A stretch of 64,000 bases of DNA from JBMYTN01 sp049604415 (lineage in GTDB: Bacteria > Pseudomonadota > Alphaproteobacteria > Rhodospirillales > Rhodospirillaceae), in the NCBI GenBank assembly GCA_049604415.1, contig JBMYTN010000019.1, positions 12,815 to 76,814 of the forward strand. Direction: 5' to 3'. Below the pieces are notes generated by a model. That model was not told the origin of the DNA, ran no database searches, and saw nothing but the letters and a program-made list of their open reading frames with translations. Shown here piece after piece: positions 46,097-53,683 of the stretch; position 1 is the first letter of the stretch; every line of letters starts with the position of its first letter. The translations under genes were made by a program, and so were the position numbers.

Positions 46097-46621
46097 ATGG
46101 CTGAAAAGCAACGGTTCGCGGTCTATCCAGGGACATTTGATCCCGTGACCAACGGCCATATGGATATTATTCGCCGCGCAGCGCAGCTGGTTGACCGCCT
46201 GACGGTTGGCGTTGCCGTCAATGCGGGGAAGGGGCCTCTGTTCTCCTTGGAAGAGCGGGTCGAGATGGTCAAGGAGGCCGTCGAGGAGGTGAACAAGCAG
46301 GGCATGGATGTCCGTGTGGTGCCGTTCTCCAACCTGCTGATGGATTTCGCCTTGTCTCAGGATGCCCGGATTATTTTCCGGGGTCTGCGCGCGGTGTCCG
46401 ATTTTGAATATGAATTCCAAATGTGTGGGATGAACACCCGGCTTGATCCCACTGTTGAAACGGTGTTTTTGATGGCCTCGGAGCGCTGTCAGTTTATTTC
46501 TTCTCGCTTTGTCAAAGAAATCAGGCGGCTGAACGGGGATGTATCTGCATTTGTCCCACCCCATGTGCTTGAACGTCTGAGCGGTCGTTTCACCGAGTTG
46601 GAAGCGGCCCTGGACGGGTGA
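46097..46621 (+). CDS. coaD: phosphopantetheine adenylyltransferase
   Basis: A 174-residue enzyme that makes dephospho-CoA from 4'-phosphopantetheine and ATP. The nucleotidyltransferase motif YPGTFDPVTNGHMDII and the ISSRFVKEI motif are present. ATG at 46097 is correct; the frame is open into gyrA but that extension is out of family. The gyrA-coaD pair is common in Rhodospirillales. Confidence 0.96.
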   Translation: MAEKQRFAVYPGTFDPVTNGHMDIIRRAAQLVDRLTVGVAVNAGKGPLFSLEERVEMVKEAVEEVNKQGMDVRVVPFSNLLMDFALSQDARIIFRGLRAVSDFEYEFQMCGMNTRLDPTVETVFLMASERCQFISSRFVKEIRRLNGDVSAFVPPHVLERLSGRFTELEAALDG

Positions 46622-46655
46622 CCGTCCGCCTGGATCCCCCCCGATAACTGTGACA

Positions 46656-47273
46656 ATGGACCGAAAAATGGTGACAGTTTTCCAAGGCCTTGCGAAGCGT
46701 TTTTCGCGTCGTTTCGCCGTACTTGCCCTGCTCTTGCCGCTCTCTGTAATGATGGGAACCGTGATGTCCGAAGAAGCCGAAGCCCGTGATCTGGAAAACA
46801 CCCTGTATTTGGATCTGAAAGATGGCCGTGTGGTCATTGAACTGCGTCCGGATCTGGCACCGAAACATGTGGAACGCATCAAGACGCTGGTGCGCGACGG
46901 CTTTTATGACGGCGTGCCGTTCCACCGCGTGATTGAAGGCTTCATGGCCCAAGGGGGCGACCCCACCGGTACCGGTCGCGGCGGCTCTGACTACCCGGAT
47001 CTGCCCGCCGAGTTCTCGCCGACCTCCGTTGCCCGTCATCTGGAAGGCACCATGTCCATGGCCCGGACCGCGAACCCGAACAGTGCCAACAGCCAGTTTT
47101 TCATCATGCTCGCTCCGGCCCCGCATTTGGATGGCCAATACACCATTTGGGGCCAAGTGGTTGAAGGCATGGACTTTGTTCACATGATCAAAAAGGGCAG
47201 CCCGACCGCCAACGGCTCAGTGCGCGATCCGGACAGCATTGTGAAATTCCAGGTCGCTGCTGACGCCGAATAG
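46656..47273 (+). CDS. periplasmic peptidyl-prolyl cis-trans isomerase (cyclophilin)
   Basis: A 205-residue protein with an N-terminal hydrophobic segment (~20-36), consistent with export. The cyclophilin core has FHRVIEGFMAQGGDPTGTG (catalytic Arg) and ANSQFFIMLAP. Such proteins speed proline isomerisation in folding exported proteins. The start could also be GTG 46650 or a later ATG; the signal region is unaffected. It lies in line with coaD and mmcB. Confidence 0.92.
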   Translation: MDRKMVTVFQGLAKRFSRRFAVLALLLPLSVMMGTVMSEEAEARDLENTLYLDLKDGRVVIELRPDLAPKHVERIKTLVRDGFYDGVPFHRVIEGFMAQGGDPTGTGRGGSDYPDLPAEFSPTSVARHLEGTMSMARTANPNSANSQFFIMLAPAPHLDGQYTIWGQVVEGMDFVHMIKKGSPTANGSVRDPDSIVKFQVAADAE

Positions 47274-47309
47274 GCCTCGGGCCGACAAATGCTTTGAGGA
47301 TCCTCTGTT

Positions 47310-47780
47310 ATGGACGTTGATCCTCCCACAGAACCCCCCGGACGCACGCTCGCCCGGGGGGTTTGTCGTTTGCTGGAGGCCGAGGGCTGGGCGGTTTTGA
47401 CCGAATTGACCCTGGCCAATGGCCGTCGGGTCGATGTGGCGGCGGTGGATAAAAAGGCCCGTTTTCTGGTGGTCGAGGTCAAAAGCTCCGTCGCGGATTT
47501 TACCTCGGATCACAAATGGCAAGACTATCTGGGCTTTGCTGACCTGTTTGCCTTTGCGGTGCCGGAGGAGTTTCCGCAGGAGCGGATTCCGGAGAGCAGC
47601 GGGTTGATCGTCGCTGATCGCTATGGCGCGGACTGGCTGCGGTCCTGTCCCTCCAATGATCCCACAGGGGAGGCGGGATTGGTCCCGCTATCAGCAGCTC
47701 GGCGTAAGGCCTTGCTGATCCGCTTTGCCGAAGCCGCTGCGCGGCGTTTGCGAGCCTGGGAGGATCCGGATCGGGAGTAG
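47310..47780 (+). CDS. mmcB: MmcB-family DNA repair protein
   Basis: A 156-residue putative nuclease. The PD-(D/E)xK pattern is seen as RRVDVAAVDKKARFLVVEVK followed by SS: an Asp then E-x-K. MmcB was described in Caulobacter as part of a LexA-controlled mutagenesis-related response; its precise activity is unproven. The final residues are basic. It follows the cyclophilin gene by 36 bp. Confidence 0.85.
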   Translation: MDVDPPTEPPGRTLARGVCRLLEAEGWAVLTELTLANGRRVDVAAVDKKARFLVVEVKSSVADFTSDHKWQDYLGFADLFAFAVPEEFPQERIPESSGLIVADRYGADWLRSCPSNDPTGEAGLVPLSAARRKALLIRFAEAAARRLRAWEDPDRE

Positions 47781-47790
47781 GGGTCGTTTA

Positions 47791-47822
47791 TAGGCTTTAG
47801 GTTAAACTGTCACCGCAGCCTA
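47791..47822. repeat. collapsed 32-bp copy of the GGCTGCGGTGACA element
   Basis: Starts TAGGCT and ends with TGTCACCGCAGCCTA, matching the right end of the element at 28964-29233 with a single C/T change over the last ~20 bases, but with almost all the left side missing. Bounded by TA on both sides. Confidence 0.65.
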
Positions 47823-47948
47823 GTCTTTGGTTGTAAAAAATCTGTCGGAAAGGCGCTATGGACAGTTTTGCGCCATCTCTCTTGTGATACATTTTTTGGT
47901 TATAGAGTCGAACTCAACTTCGATCGGAGGGATTTTTCTCCTGACACT

Positions 47949-47972
47949 GATCCCGATCCCGATCCCGATCCC
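47949..47972 (+). repeat. four perfect GATCCC hexamers in a leader
   Basis: Four uninterrupted 6-bp units end 13 bp before the ATG of the exported protein at 47986, directly before its ribosome site (AAAAGGACAG). Copy changes would alter leader length, not the reading frame. Confidence 0.9.
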
Positions 47973-47985
47973 GACAAAAGGACAG

Positions 47986-48510
47986 ATGATGACGTTTTCC
48001 AAAACCAGCCGTCACCTTGCGATGGCCCTCACACTGGCTGGGGTCACAGCCCTCGGCTCCGTCGGTTCAGCCCAAGCCCAATCTCTGGAACCCTGGGGCA
48101 GTGCGGAAGGCTGGGACATTATGGTTGATCCCAGCTTAGGCAATGGCTGTTTGATCACGGCCGAGTATCAGGACGGCTCCGTGGTCCGCATCGGGTTCGA
48201 CCGGACCGTTGGTGGCGGCTATGTGACTGTTTTTAATGAAAACTGGGGCTATTTGGAAGACGGCGCCATTTATCCGGTTTCCTTTGACCTGGATGATCAG
48301 CCCTATGAAGGCGAAGCTAAGGGTCTTTATCTTGGCGAGGTCCCAGGCGCAGATATCGCGTTCGATAATCCGGATTTCCTGTTCGACATCGCCAAGAAAT
48401 ACACTATGACGATCTACAATATGGATGGTGCTGAGGTTTTGGCCATCGACCTTGCTGGCACTTATGTCGCCCTGGAAGGCGCGTTAGAGTGTCAGGAAGA
48501 AATGGGCTGA
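47986..48510 (+). CDS. exported protein of unknown function
   Basis: A 174-residue protein with a Sec signal peptide cut after GSVGSAQA (about residue 33). The mature part is small, acidic and beta-rich, with two Cys residues (in GNGCLIT near the start and ALECQEE near the end) that could form a disulfide. It resembles uncharacterised periplasmic proteins of alphaproteobacteria, with no domain I can name. ATG at 47986 is followed by a second ATG; the ribosome site AAAAGGA favours either. A strong terminator follows. Confidence 0.75.
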   Translation: MMTFSKTSRHLAMALTLAGVTALGSVGSAQAQSLEPWGSAEGWDIMVDPSLGNGCLITAEYQDGSVVRIGFDRTVGGGYVTVFNENWGYLEDGAIYPVSFDLDDQPYEGEAKGLYLGEVPGADIAFDNPDFLFDIAKKYTMTIYNMDGAEVLAIDLAGTYVALEGALECQEEMG

Positions 48511-48538
48511 TCCCACAACAATTTATCGCTTCAACGTC

Positions 48539-48577
48539 AAAAAACGCTCTCTCCTTGAAAGGTGAGAGCGTTTTTTT
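48539..48577 (+). terminator. rho-independent terminator
   Basis: A perfect 10-bp stem AAACGCTCTC / GAGAGCGTTT followed by a run of T, located about 30 bp after the exported-protein gene. Confidence 0.88.
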
Positions 48578-48717
48578 GTTGCCTAACCCGCTTGTCCATC
48601 CGGGCCCTATGCAGAACGGACTATGGTAACCGAAAGAAAATTTAAATAAAATCCCAGTAAGATACTCCGGTGTTGGTGCAAGAAATGCTTAGCCAATAGG
48701 ATAGGAGATGCCGAACC

Positions 48718-49767
48718 ATGGGTTCCTTGGTGACCAAGTCGAAGATTTGTGCCGCTGTTCTCGCGTCCGGTGCCTGTTTGGGTCTGATGATGGCCGCTGT
48801 TCCTGCACAGGCCGCCAGTGTGCTTGACGCCGTCAAGGGGCGAGGGGAAGTGCGCTGCGGGGTCAGCAATGGCCTTTTAGGCTTTTCCGAAGTCAACGCC
48901 GCCGGGCAATGGGAAGGCTTGGATGTTGATGTCTGCCGGGCCGTTGCCGCAGCGGTCTTTGGCGATGCCTCAAAGGTCAGCTACACAAAGCTGCTCACCC
49001 GGGATCGCTTCAATGCTGTCGCCGATGGCCAAGTGGACATTCTATCGCGCAACACCACTTGGACCCTGTTGCGGGACTCTCAGCTTGGCATCACCTTCAC
49101 TGGCGTCAATTTCTTCGACGGTCAAGGCTTCCTGATCCGCAAGGATGTCGGGGTGCAAAATGCTCTGGAACTCAGCGGGGCCGGGGTTTGCGTTGAAGCC
49201 GGAACCACGACCGAACTGAATCTGGTCGATTTTTTCAATTTGAACCGGATGGACTATCGCGCCGTCGTGGTCGACACCGCCGATGATGCCATTGCCAGCT
49301 ATGCTCAAGGCCGATGCGATGTCTATACCAGTGACCGGTCGACCTTGGCCGGTCAGCGCACCACTTTGCCGGACCCTGAGTCCCATATGCTGCTGCCCGA
49401 TGTGATTTCCCAGGAACCTTTGGGGCCTTCGGTGAAAGAGGGCGATGACCAATGGGCCGATATTGTCCGCTGGTCGCTTTATGCCATGCTCGCCGGAGAA
49501 GCTCTTGGCGTGACTTCGGAAAATGTCGAAGCGTTGACGGTGTCAGCGGAAAGCCCGGAAATCCGCCGTCTGCTCGGGGTTGAAGGCAGCTTGGGTGAGG
49601 GCCTCGGCTTGCCAAAGGATTGGGCCTTCCAGATCCTGAAACAGGTGGGCAATTACGACCAAAGCTTTGAGCGCAATGTCGGGGCGGACTCCGCATTGGG
49701 CTTGGAGCGGGGACTGAACGCGCTTTGGACCAATGGGGGGCTGATGTACCCCATGCCCATCCGCTGA
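48718..49767 (+). CDS. AapJ-like amino-acid-binding periplasmic protein (orphan)
   Basis: A 349-residue type II (GltI/AapJ-like) periplasmic binding protein. A signal peptide is cut after VPAQA (about residue 32). The mature start SVLDAVKGRGEVRCGVSNGL and the hinge GQVDILSRNTTWTLLRDSQL are typical of AapJ, the general L-amino-acid binder. No AapQ/M/P transporter genes lie nearby. It is instead followed after 53 bp by the first receptor-channel gene, so it may supply ligand or share regulation with it (inference). A ribosome site (AGGAG) precedes the ATG. Confidence 0.9.
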   Translation: MGSLVTKSKICAAVLASGACLGLMMAAVPAQAASVLDAVKGRGEVRCGVSNGLLGFSEVNAAGQWEGLDVDVCRAVAAAVFGDASKVSYTKLLTRDRFNAVADGQVDILSRNTTWTLLRDSQLGITFTGVNFFDGQGFLIRKDVGVQNALELSGAGVCVEAGTTTELNLVDFFNLNRMDYRAVVVDTADDAIASYAQGRCDVYTSDRSTLAGQRTTLPDPESHMLLPDVISQEPLGPSVKEGDDQWADIVRWSLYAMLAGEALGVTSENVEALTVSAESPEIRRLLGVEGSLGEGLGLPKDWAFQILKQVGNYDQSFERNVGADSALGLERGLNALWTNGGLMYPMPIR

Positions 49768-49820
49768 ACGAGAGCCAATGCCGCGATAAAGGAGACCCGG
49801 AACGGGCCGAGCGAGGGTGC

Positions 49821-52800
49821 ATGACTGTTTTAGCGACACCTCCGTCCCCCCAATCCCCCTTTAGATCCACCGCGTCGGGATCGGGTTCGGGGACGCTCGG
49901 CTCTGCGCCAACGGGCCTCAAACGATGGTTCAGGGTGACCGTCTCGTCGATCACCGCGTGGCTGCTTTTGCTTGGCTGTCTGGGCGGATTGGCGTTTCTC
50001 AACATTCCCGACTGGCTGACCCCAACAAAATCCAGCGTCACATTGGGTGTGATTGCGCCACTCAGCGGTGATGATGCCCGGCAAGGTCGGGAAATGGTCA
50101 ATGGCATTCGAACCTTTGTCAATAGGTTCAACGGCTTAGGCGCTCTCCAAGACTACAATATCGTTCTTGATGTCCGCGACAATGCTGGGGATCCAGCACA
50201 ATCTGCCGAAGCGGCCCTGGCGCTGTCCGAGGACGATGATGTGCTTGGGATTATTGGTCCCTTATCCGATCAGGCCTTGCAGAGGGTCGGCGGGATTGGC
50301 CAAAACCAGGGCGTGCCGGTGATCAGCGGGGCCGATGGAGCGGCCGATGTCAGTTTTGGCAAGGAGTGGCTGTTCCGCTCTGGCTTGACTTCGGAGCTCC
50401 AGGGCCGGGTGTTGGCCCATTACCTTGTCCGGGTGATGGGCGAAACCCGAGCCACCTTGATCAAGGATGACAGCGCCTTTGGCAATTCTTTAGGCTTGGC
50501 TTTGAGTGATGAGCTTTCCTTGCTGCACCGCTCCGGGGTCGGGTCCCTGACCATCGAAAACACGATAGCCTTGCCCATGGACCCGGAGGCGCGGGAGCCA
50601 GCCCTTGAACAAATGGTCAGCGATTTGGTGGCCCGCTATGCCGGAGAGATCTTGATCCTGGCCGTCGATCGGGACCACGCGATCCCGGTCTTGCGGCATA
50701 TCCAGGACAATCCAAAGCGCCGTTTTGGTAAGGTCATTCCCTATCGACTGGCCGGTCCATCCTCCTTCTCTGATCCAGCGATTGCGGAGAGTTTCGCTCA
50801 AACCCGTCGGGAGCAGGAGCAGCCGGGGCTCTATACCAATGGCATGTTGGTGGTGGCACCGTTCCTGCGCGATACGAACACCCAATCCGCCTTGGCCTTC
50901 CGGCATGAATATCAGCGCCAGTTTGGCGGTGAACCATCCGCCCTAGCCGCAGCGTCACGGGATGCGGCGGCTATTCTGTCCCAAGCCATGGTCGATGTGG
51001 CGGATTTGACCAGCCTGGCCAATGAGGACTTGGCGGCGGCCAGGACGGCAATTCGGGATCGGTTGGCTTGGCGGGATCGTCAGGATCGCTCCGTGGCCGG
51101 AGTGACAGGCAATCTGTTTATGGATGCCGATGGCAATGCCTTAAACACGGTGCCGATGGGGCTCTATCGCCATGGCAAGATCATTTCCCCGCAAACCCAA
51201 TTGCTGCCAACCCTGGATCGCGAGATGCTCGACCCCCGGGACATCATCCAGATCCATGGCAATTTTTTCACCAAAGCCGCAGTGGTTCACACCGGCATAG
51301 ATTTGAATGAAATCCGGTCCATTGACTTGGAGAGCCGCCGAGCGGAGTTGGATTTTCATATCTGGTTTCGCTATCAGGGCGATGTCGATCTGAACAAGAT
51401 CCAATTCCTCAACGCCGCAGAACCGGTGTCTTTGGGCGCGCCGGTGGAAGATGTTTTGGAAGAAAGTGGTCTGACCTATCGGCTCTACCATGTCACAGGC
51501 GACTTTAAGACCGATTTCCTGCCAGAGACCCTTGCGTTTGGTGAATCCCAAATCGGGATCCAATTGCGCGACCTCGATCTCAACCGCTCTCAATTGCTGT
51601 TGGTCCCCGACCATGCGGCGATGAATGTGGGGCGGGGCAGTTGGACCCCGGAAGCCGTTGAGCGTCGGATCCTGCCCGGCGAAGGGCCATCCTGGACGGT
51701 CAATCGCATCGATCTCTATCAGGACACCCAACCCATCAATGTGCGGGGCAATCCGCTCTATGACCGGGCCAATCTGGATGGATTTTCCCGGTTTAATCTC
51801 GGCATTGCCTTGGCCCCGACGACGGTGACGGTGCGCGGCTTGCTGGAGGAAACCTTTGCCCTGCAAATGTTTTTGATCTCCGGAATCGCTTTGGCCCTGA
51901 CCATGGTGTTTGGTGCGCGTCACATGCGCACGCCCCACGTCATGCGTCTGCTTTGGTTTCCACAGTTCTTTCTGGTTTTGGTGATGATGGTCTGCGCCGA
52001 GGAGGTGGTGGTGGATTGGATGACCAACCGCCATTATCCAGTGCCTCAAGTGGCCATGGCGACAACCATCTTTCATGTGTTGTGGTGGGCAGTCCCTGCC
52101 AAGATGCTGACCATTGCCATGGAGCGGTTCATTTGGACCAATCTGGAGCAACGCACCGGGCGGGAAGTGCCCAATGTGGTGCGAAAATTCTTCTCGATCA
52201 TTGTCTATATTCTGGCGCTGATGGGGATCCTCGCCTTTGTTTTCGACCAGAAGATCACCAGTCTGTTGGCCACCTCCGGCGTGCTGGCCATGATCATCGG
52301 TCTGGCGATCCAAATGAACCTAGCCAATATTTTCTCCGGCATCGCCATCAACATCGAAAAACCGTTCCGGATTGGGGATTGGATCAAGATTGGTGATTAT
52401 GAACCCGGCCAGGTGATCAGCATGACCTGGCGCACCACCCGGGTTCAAACCATCGACAATAATGTCATCTGCGTGCCCAATTCGGTCGCCTCGGACACTA
52501 CTTTGGAGAACTATAGCTATCCATCCGAGGCCTATCGCTCTCAGCTCGAGGTCCATGTCGACCCTGGAGCCCGTCCGGCCTGGGTGGAAAAGATCCTGAT
52601 GGATGCGGTTCTGGCCAATGATGGCGTGCTGCCGGACCCCGCCCCGGAAGTCCGATTTGACGGGGTCAAGGCGTGGTCCGGGGAATATCACATCCGCTAT
52701 TACTGTGCAGGCTATCCGGACAGTGTGCCCTTGGACTCGCTGATCTGGCGCAATGTGATCCGCAATCTGCATTATGCGGGCTTTGAATCTAGGATCCACC

Positions 52801-53369
52801 AGGAGTTCACCTTGTTCCACCTCAAGGAAGAGGTGAAGCAAGGCCATGATCAAATCCCGACCTTGATGAAAGATATCGAGGTGTTTGAACCCTTTGGTCG
52901 GCAGGAACGGGAGCGGATCAGCAAACTGCTCAAACGCCGGATGGTGGAACCGGGCGAAGTGGTGGTGTCCCAAGGCGATGCGGGTGACAGCCTGTTCATC
53001 ATTGCTGCGGGCGTGCTCGCCGTGGATATCTCCTTGGAAACCGGTGACGTGATGACGGTGGCCAAGCTGGGAGTCGGTGACTTTTTTGGCGAAATGGCGC
53101 TGCTGACCGGCGAGCCCCGAACTGCCACCGTGACAACCGTGACCTCCAGCGTGGTATTGGAGCTGAAAAAAGATCAACTGCAGCCCATCATTCAGGAATT
53201 CCCGAATTTGACCGAGGACCTCTCGGAGATGCTGACACGGCGGACCTTGGATAACATGCGCAAGCGCCGGGCCATGCTGCAGGCCGATGAAACCAGCTCC
53301 ACCTTGACCAACCGATTCCTGACCCGGATGTCACGCTTCTTCAATCTGTCCGGGCCGGAAGCAGCTTAA
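49821..53369 (+). CDS. receptor-channel A: PBP-I + pLGIC-like + MscS + cNMP-binding domain
   Basis: A 1182-residue membrane protein. Order of parts: cytoplasmic tail 1-37; membrane helix ~40-62; type I periplasmic binding domain ~73-460 (starts VTLGVIAPLSGDDARQG); a beta-rich region ~475-660 resembling Cys-loop channel ligand domains (HTGIDLNEIRSIDLESR, DFHIWFRYQGD, then FKTDFLPETLAFGESQ); helices ~675-697, 708-727, 743-766 and 789-808; MscS pore helix and beta domain ~813-1000 (GLAIQMNLANIFSGIAINIE); cyclic-nucleotide domain ~1018-1140 with FFGEMALLTGEPRTATV as phosphate cassette. R1100 is present. The binding parts face the periplasm. ATG at 49821 has GAGGG upstream; an earlier TTG in the aapJ-like gene is unlikely. 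The pLGIC-like call is by motif only. Confidence 0.82.
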   Translation: MTVLATPPSPQSPFRSTASGSGSGTLGSAPTGLKRWFRVTVSSITAWLLLLGCLGGLAFLNIPDWLTPTKSSVTLGVIAPLSGDDARQGREMVNGIRTFVNRFNGLGALQDYNIVLDVRDNAGDPAQSAEAALALSEDDDVLGIIGPLSDQALQRVGGIGQNQGVPVISGADGAADVSFGKEWLFRSGLTSELQGRVLAHYLVRVMGETRATLIKDDSAFGNSLGLALSDELSLLHRSGVGSLTIENTIALPMDPEAREPALEQMVSDLVARYAGEILILAVDRDHAIPVLRHIQDNPKRRFGKVIPYRLAGPSSFSDPAIAESFAQTRREQEQPGLYTNGMLVVAPFLRDTNTQSALAFRHEYQRQFGGEPSALAAASRDAAAILSQAMVDVADLTSLANEDLAAARTAIRDRLAWRDRQDRSVAGVTGNLFMDADGNALNTVPMGLYRHGKIISPQTQLLPTLDREMLDPRDIIQIHGNFFTKAAVVHTGIDLNEIRSIDLESRRAELDFHIWFRYQGDVDLNKIQFLNAAEPVSLGAPVEDVLEESGLTYRLYHVTGDFKTDFLPETLAFGESQIGIQLRDLDLNRSQLLLVPDHAAMNVGRGSWTPEAVERRILPGEGPSWTVNRIDLYQDTQPINVRGNPLYDRANLDGFSRFNLGIALAPTTVTVRGLLEETFALQMFLISGIALALTMVFGARHMRTPHVMRLLWFPQFFLVLVMMVCAEEVVVDWMTNRHYPVPQVAMATTIFHVLWWAVPAKMLTIAMERFIWTNLEQRTGREVPNVVRKFFSIIVYILALMGILAFVFDQKITSLLATSGVLAMIIGLAIQMNLANIFSGIAINIEKPFRIGDWIKIGDYEPGQVISMTWRTTRVQTIDNNVICVPNSVASDTTLENYSYPSEAYRSQLEVHVDPGARPAWVEKILMDAVLANDGVLPDPAPEVRFDGVKAWSGEYHIRYYCAGYPDSVPLDSLIWRNVIRNLHYAGFESRIHQEFTLFHLKEEVKQGHDQIPTLMKDIEVFEPFGRQERERISKLLKRRMVEPGEVVVSQGDAGDSLFIIAAGVLAVDISLETGDVMTVAKLGVGDFFGEMALLTGEPRTATVTTVTSSVVLELKKDQLQPIIQEFPNLTEDLSEMLTRRTLDNMRKRRAMLQADETSSTLTNRFLTRMSRFFNLSGPEAA

Positions 53370-53683
53370 GACCCCTGGTTCAGCCAGGCATCTTTCTCGT
53401 ATTTTCTGAATTTGGTCTTTGATTTCTCGCATGAGATATCAAGGTGATTTCCATGGGCAAATATTCAATTAATACAATGTGAACCAAGTTAAATACATTT
53501 TTAGTTGTGGTTATATCTTGCCACTTCTTCAAGGCTGATTATAATCAAGCCGAGATACAATGAGTCAACACACCCATAAATGTACTTATCAAGGCGAGCT
53601 TATTCGCCTCAATCACAGTTTTTGCAGGAAAAACCTCAGCCCTATGGCGTGCAGAAGGGCGATGGCGCAAAGGAAGCCAAAAG
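53370..53683. other. AT-rich gap between the two receptor-channel genes
   Basis: 314 bp without a gene. It begins with a small hairpin (CCTGG-TTCAG-CCAGG) followed by a T-rich stretch that could end the first gene's transcript, and holds a good sigma70-like promoter (53518-53545). A further inverted repeat GGCGAGCTTATTCGCC lies at 53593-53608. The short ORFs here overlap the start of gene B and look like chance. Confidence 0.65.
53518..53545 (+). promoter_or_regulatory. sigma70-like promoter of receptor-channel B
   Basis: TTGCCA (53518-53523), a 16-bp spacer and a perfect TATAAT (53540-53545), about 140 bp before the ATG of gene B. It indicates that the second copy can be expressed separately from the first. 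Confidence 0.6.

Noticed and set aside
47949..47972. CRISPR-like short repeats
   Set aside because: Uninterrupted 6-bp units without spacers are a microsatellite, not a CRISPR array. No cas gene is present.
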